From Bacteroidales bacterium (lineage in GTDB: Bacteria > Bacteroidota > Bacteroidia > Bacteroidales > WCHB1-69), in the NCBI GenBank assembly GCA_031272415.1, contig JAISTU010000036.1:1-18262 (forward strand): 18,262 nt of DNA, read 5' to 3'. Position 1 is the first letter of the stretch; every line of letters begins with the position of its first letter. This document shows, one piece after another, positions 12,501 to 17,179 of the stretch. The notes below the pieces were generated by a model, which was not told the DNA's origin, searched no databases, and saw only the letters and a list, made by a program, of their open reading frames with translations. Made by a program: the position numbers and the translations under genes.

Positions 12501-14784
12501 AAGAAGGTTTATAAATTGCACATGCAGTTGCGGCTGCTTTGGCGGTCGGGTCTGCCAACATAGCACAGCGATTGAAAACAATTTTTGAACATGCCCCACG
12601 AAATACAACCGCATGATGTCCGCTCAATGTCGCATCAAATGTAATATCCTCTACTATCAAACGGCTTGTGCCACTGATATTTACAATATTTTCTACATTT
12701 AATGGTCTGATAATCACATCATTTCTGTTATGTGTTGAGGAATAAATTCTCAATGTATGATTACCCATTGACAAGTCAAGGTCTGTGAAATCCCATTGCT
12801 CATTATAGGTACCCGGCAACAAAACAAGTGAAATATCGCCTGCCGCCGGTCCGCATGAGCGAAATATGGTCAACGCTTGCTTAACAGAGGCAAAATAACC
12901 TCCATTGCCTACCGTAAAAGTGCCACTCGAAGGCGAACCGCAACCATAAGCAATAAAAATCAATGTATCATCAAAAGTTACAATATCTGTCCCTCCGTTA
13001 GGACTTTCTATCCACACCATAACCGTATCAAAAGCATTGTAACTCGGCGTATATGTCCCCAATGAAAGTTGTATATCGTAATCCCACGGCAAATTGCCAC
13101 TCCAAGGTATAGGTGTCTGTTCGATAGAGTTAATTTTCCACCGAATATTGAGACTTGTCAAATCATTATCACCTGTATTTCGCAATGTAACCGATACCGG
13201 CTGACTTACTCCGCTGGGAATTTGTCCGCTGCTTGTTGGCGAATCCATTGAAATCAAAGCCGCTGAATTAGAGTCCGTTGCTGCCATATATCCCAATCGT
13301 AACCGTATCAATGGAGAAGCGGTGGTAGTGGTCGCAGTGGTAGAACTTGTACTATAATGATAAACCGTTCTACTGTCGGTCGCAGTATGTGCAGCCCAAT
13401 AGATATAATTAGTTGTGCCATAACTAATTCCTGAATTATCTTCAAAATAAAGCATCAAATTAGACCCCGGATGCAAGGCAAAAGGAGTACTCAAAATGAT
13501 TTCATTCCAATGCAATTGTGTGGTAAAACTGCCGTCATAAATCAATGTAGCACCTGCCATATTGGGGTCTTCATAAGTCGCCGTAACAGCCGTTTCCATT
13601 GTCTCCCGCATCCAAATTTTTAAAGAAGAACGGTAATAATTGAAATTATAAGTGCGATTGTACCAAGCCAATGACATTATATTAACTGCTTGATTAGTAG
13701 GCACATTGCCCACTAATTCCTCATACCTGTATACCGAGCGTGTCCAACTGCTCGGCGTGGATGCATGAAAAATAATGGCTAAATTGTTGGTGCTGGAGCC
13801 TATAGTGTCATCAGGAAAATTGTATATCGCCTCGCCATTAAATTGCGTTGCAGCACCTTTTTGAATACTGTATCCTGCCATTGCCAAATTATCATTTCCC
13901 AATGTATCATAAGCCGTAATGGAATAAGTAACTTCTGACCCCAAATACAGTTTGGGTAAAGTATCCACCCAAAGCGAATCACCTGAATAAGAAACCAATA
14001 AATTAGAGTCTGTAATTACCTGATTGTTAAACGTATAACTATATTTCAACCAAGGCTGTATCAGCGGAGCCGTGGTGGTCGTTTTGACCTTCGCTTTGAC
14101 CACAAAAGGACCTGTGGTAGTTACCTTATCCATGGGATAATATGGCAAAAATTGAACAATCGGCGGATTGATAGGCTGGTCTGAATAAATAACCTCTATA
14201 TCATCCAACAGCCAACCGTAAGAAATTTGTGTCCCAACATTTGCACCACGCTTTATCACAAATCTAAACTGTACCGCAGATTCATAACCGACATCATAAC
14301 CGACATCAAAAAACTCATTTTTCCACCACGCCTGTGAGGGCAATGCAAGGCTGTCTTCTGCTTTCCATTCATTATAAGAGGCTGCACTAAAAGCCTGCTC
14401 CTCCCTGTAATTCAATCCATTACCCTTGTACGAAAGCACAGGAATGGGCTGCCATTGTTGCCCCGGAATTTTGTACTCTATTCTCACCGTGTCCAATGGT
14501 GAAACTTTACAAATCTGCTTAAACCTCAACACTACATTCGTTACCAGCGTAAAATCAAACACCTGCGACTCTAAAATCAGCGTTGTCCCTTGCATATTCG
14601 GCACCATCGCCCAATAAGAACAGGGAGAAGATACAAAATATTCATTACTTTTTTGCCATGCCGTACTCGGCGAAGAACTGTAAGTTACATTGACATCGTC
14701 AAAATTTTCAACAGTCGTAACTCTTTGTCCTACAATCATTTGTGTTATCAAACACAATCCTGCTATTGCAATATACCTTTTCAT
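571..14784 (-). CDS. Giant T9SS-exported protein with six beta-helix/CARDB modules
   Basis: This 4737-residue protein is predicted to be exported and displayed on or released from the cell surface. It begins MKRYIAIAGLCLITQMIVGQ, a standard signal peptide (two basic residues, then a hydrophobic core) without a lipobox. Residues ~25-205 form a sandwich-like domain ending GWLLDDIEV; ~210-600 hold Ig-like and further beta-rich domains. Six modules of ~550 residues start near 614, 1162, 1721, 2276, 2822 and 3369. Each has a Cys-bounded header with SGTY(T/I)(V/I)G, a right-handed beta-helix with GGYxGIYFYGG, IDSN, HNSIY and DYNN motifs, then a CARDB-like domain. A second sandwich-like domain lies near 4143-4301, followed by CARDB-like domains. 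The last ~80 residues are a T9SS type A sorting domain (NQNIPNPAYKSTKIEF, then LSAGIYFY, ending RTMNIK). No catalytic motif is evident. An adhesin or surface filament role is inferred from architecture only; a polysaccharide-acting beta-helix is an alternative. The ATG is supported by the signal peptide and a promoter 89 nt upstream. Confidence 0.93.
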   Translation of the reverse strand: MKRYIAIAGLCLITQMIVGQRVTTVENFDDVNVTYSSSPSTAWQKSNEYFVSSPCSYWAMVPNMQGTTLILESQVFDFTLVTNVVLRFKQICKVSPLDTVRIEYKIPGQQWQPIPVLSYKGNGLNYREEQAFSAASYNEWKAEDSLALPSQAWWKNEFFDVGYDVGYESAVQFRFVIKRGANVGTQISYGWLLDDIEVIYSDQPINPPIVQFLPYYPMDKVTTTGPFVVKAKVKTTTTAPLIQPWLKYSYTFNNQVITDSNLLVSYSGDSLWVDTLPKLYLGSEVTYSITAYDTLGNDNLAMAGYSIQKGAATQFNGEAIYNFPDDTIGSSTNNLAIIFHASTPSSWTRSVYRYEELVGNVPTNQAVNIMSLAWYNRTYNFNYYRSSLKIWMRETMETAVTATYEDPNMAGATLIYDGSFTTQLHWNEIILSTPFALHPGSNLMLYFEDNSGISYGTTNYIYWAAHTATDSRTVYHYSTSSTTATTTTASPLIRLRLGYMAATDSNSAALISMDSPTSSGQIPSGVSQPVSVTLRNTGDNDLTSLNIRWKINSIEQTPIPWSGNLPWDYDIQLSLGTYTPSYNAFDTVMVWIESPNGGTDIVTFDDTLIFIAYGCGSPSSGTFTVGNGGYFASVKQALTIFRSCGPAAGDISLVLLPGTYNEQWDFTDLDLSMGNHTLRIYSSTHNRNDVIIRPLNVENIVNISGTSRLIVEDITFDATLSGHHAVVFRGACSKIVFNRCAMLADPTAKAAATACAIYKPSSTSIADSVVFTNNLVDGGYSGIYFYGGTSSSAYGKNIIIDSNLIQNQYYYGTYYYYTDFKSHKYNTLLSKTQDSPDTTSTAWTGYRFYACNGDIIGNRVWQRSDKINTAYGIYCAYFNYYLTQRKGFVINNEISLKTTNSGIYGTYVRANFLHNSIHIRGTGASKGFQFTDLAVNRFTVKNNNISVESTGGYPIYLANITNMIDCDIDYNNMYGTTNVGYIGGAVTSIAAWQSQVLTDVHSVSIKQSYIDSTINLELSDYSAFKCPFMMDVTQDIEQTFRIGDSTTLGCYHGLPTLNYNAFLGSIEGARGGNILGETDSIWAVLLNAGLTPLTSVSMKWTLNGVDMAASGISWSGNLAIGQSVKIFLGTLTYTGGHYQIKAWLQNTADNFTSDDTAQVGEDICSSPFSGIYSIGSDVGDDYPDLVTALNQLNICGIGGNVTFAIDSGSYVGSLDLSKLSFDMGYNTLTIRSQSGNAEDVVILPTNASANTVILQNNRNIVFEAITFDGSASPAKTILFLDACNNITFKHCRILADPTATTTAAAGIYKATSDDPCDSIFFIGNLFDGGYYNVYFYGGVAANRGTNIVFDSNIVQNAYYYAVYFYYTTLRSISHNTLTCRPGTSANTSWYGFYLNYCHSSVIDGNRIHKISDKVTTCYGLYCGNYSDSLTTDTSLIMNNEIIFHTTGTGTTCSGIYFPSQGYCKVLHNSIYSDNTAAVRGIYLGNYTHKMEIKGNNIVLRGSAAYPIYIATTSTTNNIRWLDIDNNNYWAPTNIGYCASAAKTTLAAWTAAQPTDIHSVKIDPPFNDPSINLTLANYDNLKTTLHPKVSHDILGGSRFGLNTAWGCYHGLTASNINAIMLNVSGLRGGNVYGLSDTVFATFINSGYTTITGATIDWEYNGVNGTPYFYTGNLPLEGSVTIPLGVINYSTEGENEVKAYFSSLGGLIDDVISDDTAVAKSYVCNGGIAGAYTVGAAGQYTSFAQARERLFNCTAAGDITYILLTDTIHETIDLRDFDKAMNGYRLTIRSNSLNDTARVRGTIKAGADTTATALILGNVSNAHIEGITFDSTSGYGIQFVSVCTNITIRRCQMVQSITGSSTTAKQFPVYKADNVVVDSIFFIKNYIFGGIYGVWFDGTSTLPLSTNIVFDSNDVRNQYSYGVYFYSCDVNSICRNVIYSRNANPVTTWYGLRLEYSNAKTVAYNHIRTRHIAATEYAMYLIHLNEDYANSNDWAFIHDNEMVILSSSTASCLYVAAGTHAKIIHNSMIGKGTGANRAVTVANSTATLLEMKNNLLHTTTASSYPIYLSASTVAFLSGMNFDYNNYYAPNNIGYVGNAKTTLSAWSAVLTTDVNSVNILPNYVNTGHANLRLTDYTGMDCPIYPNTDIDFSGGMRMGVISSMGCYHGVYSLPVDAKISNLTPLQQGNINGQTDTLRFDLLNLGAAELTGVTFSWSINGVLQNSVYYADTLPYGFQTTITLGTLTYVYGNITVKVWIDSLDNLTDLDNSNDTLQNEGYVCVAALSGTYTVGAGQQFTTITALVNRAMLCGINGDIDVVIMPGTYTEDIDLSNSSLITAGYKVRFTSSTAHAEDVILKITDVGFRLGNSNNITIDNITIDATEGSSAIHFIESCTNIVIRDCKILGNYTATTATTGSLIYKASASGVCDSILIINNIIDGGYAGIYAYFGTGTAAYANHIRIDSNIVTNAYYYSIYLYYSDLISCSYNTLKSRYEGMVGTTWYGIRCYDCNGDICNNRIRLGVSLATFYGMYLYYHNHYLSIDTAVIANNEIISDATGGSNYGMYIGYSVVRLLHNSIYMGSSGAAPKGIYLTGMAAGYYAQICNNYIALSADTVTAYPIYISTASNVAQMDIDYNNLYAPQSVGYVGTAISTISAWKIAANDLHSVARSPQFFDVNINLELSDTLGVGCPLNLLSTHDINGYSRAPQPNMGAYQHITHAIDAMPHSFVGMISNNPTGTLVNVKVKIQNTGTSMLNDLDIHYTYNNTNYSYHWSGAIAPQSISDTITVGTFTMLAGLQEIKLYTSNPNGMSDPRPLTDTIKMELYACDSALSGTYIIGTTGNIADMETAVELIRRCGTKGNVTLSLESGTYLNPTLNLVDLNFTDTNMLIINSLTGINTNVILKTKDKATVFFSNASHIMIENITIHANDTNNEAAIRFDPLTACSDIIIRHCRLWCDNEGTAAANSPVHRASSAILCDNISFVNNEINGGYAGIYFYGGNSNAKPFSSRIRIDSNTFTNQYYCSVFLYYINFESISSNTMLSRTSNTTTAWRGLYLYYSNGGQISKNHIRTRSANITGPYGMYSVYLSYYQATQPTIIDNNEIIIGVNTTTSGIYLGTSSQAQVFYNSIYVTGSGVSKGIYVASAGVSDVKFNQVICAADSAHPLYFSSATYATSCQSDYNNLYNAKCIGYVTNAKTNFIDWRIAVPSDHYSVSTMPSFINGGTSDLKIADSSIFECPTISQIESDIENVPRHGVTQIGSYGLRKLLDAAAMSIIVEDFVYAGTPIIPKLIVQNLGTDTIYSLTINSKYDNVLQSLVSLQSLVLAFKDTIHVSLPQLTPLIGNNNLTVWLETVNGGTDSLAASDTANLEIWGCLETLSGTYLIGDTGNFSDAEDFIFIASHCGITGDIRLEFDNTDSLPTCFDLSSIAQELENYHLTIASRTGNADDCKLYVIGKPAFILGNNSHITIENLTIITQEVQPVVLFRDDCRNINILHNKFLADTIAISEERATTLISKPTYTGIVDSLIIANNLLEGGFYGIDIAAGLSTVYGQNIIIDSNIIQKQAAAGLNISNADFNSLKHNTIRSRFDNVASTWTGISLSFCNGNIYGNKIMQKADIVAASAIEISYFNRYNTVDTGLIVNNEIMLSPIGMYAAISSKHSNIRILHNSLYITGGGASRGIYLDDQSTYVEVKNNNIVMTSPYAYPLYFAGTAEIKNRNIDYNNLYAPEHVGFIGGGISDIILWKQLLISDKHSVRINADFEAVTTSLKLNSYAGLFCPSDIHVNKDITNYPRSQQTIMGAYTFLPSAADLSIVGIENFDNNVVSGQYVAIAPTILNTGLQNIDSATFSWGLNGVKQGSLRWIAPSALTSMESQILPLGTYIVGGDSAYLLSIWIDTVNGLQENIKWNDTVSIELIVKPLAWFEQPTITDTVHQLDFTVYARILEGTGAINGTIPNLCVQSKIGEMVLFDTLPMQLNNGVWSAYVAAKYYSSKVIFTLNVQDTVGNNITLVDSTYVKFSSMSKKYRGNNLSITSVEGLNMPQTTCLPDYISLGLEITNMGDIPFDFSQDNIHLYLNILSPVIYQIDTIVNMGVLASGKSMIINMTDQFPIMTAGVYEIKSYLSSPADSLVLDDTLFSSYISGRFGLPIDEMFSNGEMSMVFKSIAEVGVNQWHIIPNGTGKDSLIRPQFGDGMLAFGGSAGSMSRLYTRQLDLSQTVKPTLSFWYYYDTVPCLDYTDVRITIDGGATYTTLYSLNKYDPYYVGWRQYNAELPAFAVNQCVFIVFEAMEKDRSGQTWQYIDRIRITAKQDIEISEIIVPDLSACDMQNKELKVVLKNLTDPILDYNNSPININLEILQTGQTFSATRNGGSLGSFAMDTITLSPNCHFVPANYTLKAYFTSVFDDNRANDTLLYNFVVNPHLHITAIANTNPSNSTTCLSKGMKIQQEVTILNDGNIEANNFVVITEIHNNSGLLETVTDTVTEPLLPDSSIYVIFDSEYTVPAEESYVVLVHLYMLDCPQLFGDSSTLVECVDLTDLSVTTLINPATGVDTVGNEHFIKAKITNEGNTDIDSVRIYAQIIANNTQIYYQIIDKDRIDANDYFDAEFALPYTVPDEPDYAIIVYLQSKDRYTFNDTLTVNRTTAKKDTTDIITHSLSMFSLNQNIPNPAYKSTKIEFAVPYNGKAIFKIYTVTGQTIYNQTIEAIEGKNNISIDLNELSAGIYFYSMEFEGQKLVRTMNIK
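3060..12945 (-). repeat. Six tandem ~1.65-kb coding modules inside the giant gene
   Basis: Module headers begin, in reading order on the minus strand, near 12943, 11297, 9622, 7956, 6318 and 4676, giving periods of about 1640-1675 bp. At protein level the modules align throughout: header Cys pair, NITI-type beta-helix rungs, the Tyr-rich YYY stretch, DYNN(L/Y), a TD(V/I)HSV element, a (M/W)G(C/A)Y element, then CARDB. At DNA level they have clearly diverged, so the amplification is old rather than recent. Boundaries are approximate. Confidence 0.85.
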
Positions 14785-14872
14785 AAAACGAACTTTTTTA
14801 AATAATTTTTTAATAATTCTAATTAAACTAACTCGAAAAAAATGTCAAAAACATTTCATTTCAATCGTTTTG

Positions 14873-14908
14873 CAAAAATACTAAAAAACTACTTACATAT
14901 CTGCAAAA
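14873..14908 (-). promoter_or_regulatory. Bacteroidota-type promoter of the giant gene
   Basis: On the minus strand the -7 box TATTTTTG (14880-14873) matches the consensus TAnnTTTG. A possible -33 element TTTTG (14908-14904) lies 23 nt further upstream, slightly more than the usual spacing. Transcription would start near 14867, giving a leader of about 83 nt. The -33 element directly abuts the four 11-bp repeats. Confidence 0.5.
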
Positions 14909-14911
14909 TAG

Positions 14912-14955
14912 CGGGACAAAAACGGGACAAAAACGGGACATTTTCGGGACACATT
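14912..14955. repeat. Four 11-bp direct repeats (CGGGACAAAAA), possible operator
   Basis: CGGGAC occurs at 14912, 14923, 14934 and 14945, exactly 11 bp apart. The first two units are identical (CGGGACAAAAA); the third is CGGGACATTTT and the fourth CGGGACACATT. The 11-bp period puts the GC-rich cores on about the same face of the helix. The array starts 3 bp upstream of the candidate -33 element of the giant gene, as expected for an activator or repressor array, though no regulator is identified. Confidence 0.75.
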
Positions 14956-15004
14956 GCCATAAAAGCCAAGAAATTCAACAGGTTTATTCAATTAGAAAAT
15001 ATAG

Positions 15005-15157
15005 GTGCAACGACATGCCTTATCCCAAAAGGGAGAAAAGGGAATATGGGATAATTTTCAGGCTGTAGAGTCGTTTGTTAATTTAAGTAGTAATATTGCA
15101 TACGTCCCTTATAGTGGATATTTGCGATTGAATGAATTGGAAATAGTGGTGGAGTAA
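15005..15157 (+). pseudogene. Unrecognised 50-codon open frame, possible gene remnant
   Basis: After an in-frame TAG at 15002-15004 the plus strand stays open for 50 codons from GTG 15005 to TAA 15155-15157. The C-terminal part (WDNFQAVESFVNLSSNIAYV and onward) has a balanced, protein-like composition, unlike the Ile/Lys/Phe-rich noise frames nearby. It ends 2 nt before the convergent membrane-protein gene. No promoter, good start codon or family match is visible. It may be the tail of a lost gene, or chance. Confidence 0.15.
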
Positions 15158-15159
15158 AG

Positions 15160-15420
15160 TTATTCATTGATACAAATTGAGATTAGTATGCCTACAAATA
15201 GAGGCAGAAAAAGACAATATAATATGAGTTTTACCCATTTTCGTTTTTCAAAAAAATATTTTAGAGGAAGAATGGGAAAACGGAATATCTTTAGCAATAT
15301 TTTTCTTACTTTTATCGGCAGAAGCATAAAAGGCATAAATATAATTGCTAATACAAATCCAATTGCATAATAAATGATATATAATATCATAATCATAGAT
15401 AGTACTTCTAATATAATCAT
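15160..15420 (-). CDS. Small two-helix membrane protein, unknown function
   Basis: The 86-residue product starts MIILEVLSMIMILYIIYYAI. It has a long N-terminal hydrophobic stretch (residues ~1-36), a basic middle part (VRKILLKIFRFP, then KYFFEKRKWVK, ~residues 38-65), and a second hydrophobic helix (~65-83, LILYCLFLPLFVGILISI). The pattern of two membrane segments joined by a positively charged loop is what a real small inner-membrane protein shows, with the loop probably cytoplasmic. I do not recognise the family. A TAnnTTTG box about 150 nt upstream on the same strand (15582-15575) supports expression. A start at Met9 is equally possible. The caution is that AT-rich DNA readily yields hydrophobic frames by chance. 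It is isolated, with no operon partner. Confidence 0.45.
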   Translation of the reverse strand: MIILEVLSMIMILYIIYYAIGFVLAIIFMPFMLLPIKVRKILLKIFRFPILPLKYFFEKRKWVKLILYCLFLPLFVGILISICINE

Positions 15421-15574
15421 ATTACAAAGATTGCAAAAAAATCAATACAAAAAAAATGGCAAAAAATTATTTATGTTTGTGTATATGTATATTTTTTATA
15501 TACATATTTATTGTAAATTCGCTCTCTTTTTGTTCTTTTTTTGGTTTTTTCTTTTTTTTTCTTTTAACCAAATG

Positions 15575-15582
15575 CAAAGATA
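15575..15582 (-). promoter_or_regulatory. Candidate promoter box for the small membrane protein
   Basis: The minus strand reads TATCTTTG at 15582-15575 followed by CATTT, the same extended form as the cas9-side box at 17095. No convincing -33 element is seen. The leader to the ATG at 15420 would be about 150 nt and very AT-rich. Confidence 0.4.
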
Positions 15583-15630
15583 CACTTTTCTTTGATTAAA
15601 AATTAAGAGACCTTAAAACAAGTAATTTTT

Positions 15631-15650
15631 CAATTTTCAATTCTCAATTA
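15631..15650. repeat. 7-bp tandem repeat (CAATTTT), three degenerate copies
   Basis: CAATTTT, CAATTCT and CAATTA(A) follow each other just upstream of the cas1 promoter. The last copy also forms the palindrome CAATT-AAAA-AATTG (15645-15658). The rest of the 297-nt gap 15421-15717 is T- and A-rich and shows no gene. Confidence 0.6.
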
Positions 15651-15660
15651 AAAAATTGTG

Positions 15661-15668
15661 TATATTTG
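15661..15668 (+). promoter_or_regulatory. Promoter of the cas1-cas2 transcription unit
   Basis: TATATTTG matches the Bacteroidota -7 consensus TAnnTTTG and is followed by CATTT, as at the other boxes in this locus. Transcription would start near 15675, leaving a leader of about 43 nt before the cas1 ATG. The -33 region is not well conserved. Confidence 0.55.
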
Positions 15669-15717
15669 CATTTTTAATATTAAATATTTCATTAACAATG
15701 TTTTAAGTATATATACA

Positions 15718-16677
15718 ATGATAAAGCGTACAATCTATTTTGGCAATCCGGCTTACTTGTCCTTGAAAAATGAGCAATTATTGGTGAAATTACCGGAAAT
15801 TGAGAGAAATAATACTTTGCCGGAAAATTTTAAACAAAACTGTATTCATAGTATTCCTATCGAAGATATAGGTGTGTTAGTGCTTGATAATAAGCAAATT
15901 ACACTCACGCAAGGCTTGCTCGAAAAATTATTGAGTAACAATTGTGCAGTGATTACTTGCGACAGCAACCGTTTGCCCACCGGATTGTTGCTACCTTTAT
16001 CCGGCAATACATTACAGTCGGAACGATTTGATAATCAAATAAATGCGTCTTTACCGCTCAAAAAACAACTTTGGCAGCAGACTGTTGCAGCAAAAATCGA
16101 CAATCAAGCATACGTTTTGCGCACGCAGCGACAATGCGAAACAGGGAATATGCTCAAATGGAGCCGGCAAGTCCGCAGTGGAGACCCCGACAATTTGGAA
16201 GCCAGAGCAGCAGCCTATTATTGGGCAAATATGTTTCCACAAATTGCTGATTTTGTGAGAGATAGAGATGGTGTTGCTCCTAATAATTTGCTCAATTACG
16301 GCTATGCTATTTTGCGGGCAATTGTTGCCAGAGCATTGGTAGCAACAGGACTTTTGCCAACATCGGGTATACATCATCACAATCGATACAATGCTTATTG
16401 CCTCGCTGATGATATTATGGAACCTTATCGCCCGTTTGTGGATAAAATTGTTTGTGAAATTGTTGATAATGAAATAATTAGCGATTTTACGACAGAAAAA
16501 ATGGAATTAACAAAAGAGACAAAGGCAAAATTGTTGCAAATTCCTGTTATTGATGTGATTATCAATGAGAAACGAAGTCCTTTAATGGTGGCAGTCTCAT
16601 CTACAACGGCTTCATTAAATAGATGTTATGCAGGTGAGGCAAGGAAAATCAATTATCCTTGTTTTGAGAAAAGTTGA
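15718..16677 (+). CDS. cas1: CRISPR-associated endonuclease Cas1, type II
   Basis: Cas1 forms the integrase complex with Cas2 that inserts new spacers into the CRISPR array. The product is 319 residues, normal for type II Cas1. It begins MIKRTIYFGNPAYLSLKN, the typical first beta-strand. The metal-site residues of the family are visible: Glu161 in DNLEARAAAYYW, a His in GIHHHNRYN (219-221), and the acidic cluster in LADDIMEPYRPF (Asp231, Asp232, Glu235). The motif sequences resemble Bacteroidota II-C Cas1 proteins. I chose the ATG at 15718: the frame is open upstream to a GTG at 15658, but that start would overlap the -7 promoter box, and the conserved N-terminus begins at 15718. Cas2 follows after 35 nt on the same strand, so the two are probably one transcript. 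No frameshift or missing catalytic residue is seen. Confidence 0.96.
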   Translation: MIKRTIYFGNPAYLSLKNEQLLVKLPEIERNNTLPENFKQNCIHSIPIEDIGVLVLDNKQITLTQGLLEKLLSNNCAVITCDSNRLPTGLLLPLSGNTLQSERFDNQINASLPLKKQLWQQTVAAKIDNQAYVLRTQRQCETGNMLKWSRQVRSGDPDNLEARAAAYYWANMFPQIADFVRDRDGVAPNNLLNYGYAILRAIVARALVATGLLPTSGIHHHNRYNAYCLADDIMEPYRPFVDKIVCEIVDNEIISDFTTEKMELTKETKAKLLQIPVIDVIINEKRSPLMVAVSSTTASLNRCYAGEARKINYPCFEKS

Positions 16678-16712
16678 GCGTTTTTTTAGTTGCATATAAT
16701 TGATGTAAGTAT

Positions 16713-17042
16713 ATGAGAATCAGTGAGTATCGTGTTATGTGGGTTTTAGTATTTTTTGATTTGCCAACAGAGACAAAAAAAGAGCGAAAAGTGTATGCGG
16801 ATTTCCGTAAGAGGCTACTCAAAGACGGTTTTTCAATGTTTCAGTTTTCGATATATGTTCGGCATTGTCCGAGTGCAGAGAATATGGACGTGCATGTCGG
16901 GCGGGTGAAACGGATTTTGCCGGAAAAAGGACATATCGGCATTTTGTGCATTACCGATAAGCAGTTTGGGAGTATGGAACTTTTTTACGGCAAAAAAGAA
17001 CAACCTCCTGCCAAAATTACGCAACAATTGGAGTTGTTTTGA
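16713..17042 (+). CDS. cas2: CRISPR-associated protein Cas2, type II
   Basis: Cas2 is the dimeric scaffold on which two Cas1 dimers assemble for spacer integration. The 109-residue product has the ferredoxin-like fold pattern: strand MWVLVFFDLPTE with the conserved Asp16, a basic helix KKERKVYADFRKRLLKDGF, then strand QFSIYVRHCPS, and a later strand GILCITDKQFG. It ends QQLELF, a tail I recall from Cas2 proteins of Bacteroidota type II-C loci. The ATG at 16713 keeps the MRISEYRVMW extension that relatives also have; Met9 is a less likely start. It lies 35 nt after cas1. The 294-nt gap that follows is not empty: it holds the tracrRNA and a second promoter. Confidence 0.95.
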   Translation: MRISEYRVMWVLVFFDLPTETKKERKVYADFRKRLLKDGFSMFQFSIYVRHCPSAENMDVHVGRVKRILPEKGHIGILCITDKQFGSMELFYGKKEQPPAKITQQLELF

Positions 17043-17094
17043 GTGGCTTTTGTGGGGGGGAAAGAGTTTTTTTTCGGAATTAGGAAAAAAAGGT

Positions 17095-17102
17095 TATCTT
17101 TG
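17095..17102 (+). promoter_or_regulatory. Candidate promoter of cas9
   Basis: TATCTTTG matches TAnnTTTG exactly and continues CATTT. If used, transcription starts near 17109 and cas9 gets a leader of about 228 nt that is antisense to the whole tracrRNA. The -33 region lies in a T-rich run (17067-17074) without a clear TTTG. Read-through from cas2 is an alternative source of cas9 mRNA, since no terminator is visible after cas2. Confidence 0.5.
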
Positions 17103-17179
17103 CATTTTACTAAAAAACGAAAATAAGAGATAAAAAATGTTTGTTTTTGGATTGAATATAATGCAAGGAACTAATGGGC

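Larger units (their letters stand above)
14785..15159. other. Intergenic region upstream of the giant gene, no confident gene
   Basis: This AT-rich 375-nt gap holds the giant gene's promoter and 5' leader (14785-14908), the 11-bp repeats (14912-14955), an inverted repeat TTATCCC (15020-15026) / GGGATAA (15048-15054), and a 50-codon open frame at 15005-15157 on the plus strand that I do not recognise. A plus-strand frame starting at 14842 crosses the promoter and the repeats and looks like a shadow. Confidence 0.6.

Noticed and set aside
3060..12945. The regular spacing in the giant gene as a CRISPR array or recent segmental duplication
   Set aside because: The period is about 1.65 kb, the similarity is at protein level within one continuous reading frame, and the DNA copies are strongly diverged.
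14842..15054. A 70-codon plus-strand open frame over the 11-bp repeats
   Set aside because: It begins on the giant gene's leader, crosses its promoter and the repeats, and shows no domain. The regulatory reading explains the region better, although a small peptide cannot be excluded.
15658..15717. An upstream GTG start for cas1 at 15658, giving a 339-residue product
   Set aside because: It overlaps the TATATTTG promoter box, and the added residues (Ile/Tyr/Phe/Asn-rich) do not fit the Cas1 N-terminus, which begins at MIKRTIYFG.
16051..16380. A 109-codon minus-strand open frame inside cas1
   Set aside because: It is antisense to the catalytic core of a confidently identified Cas1, with no promoter and no family features.
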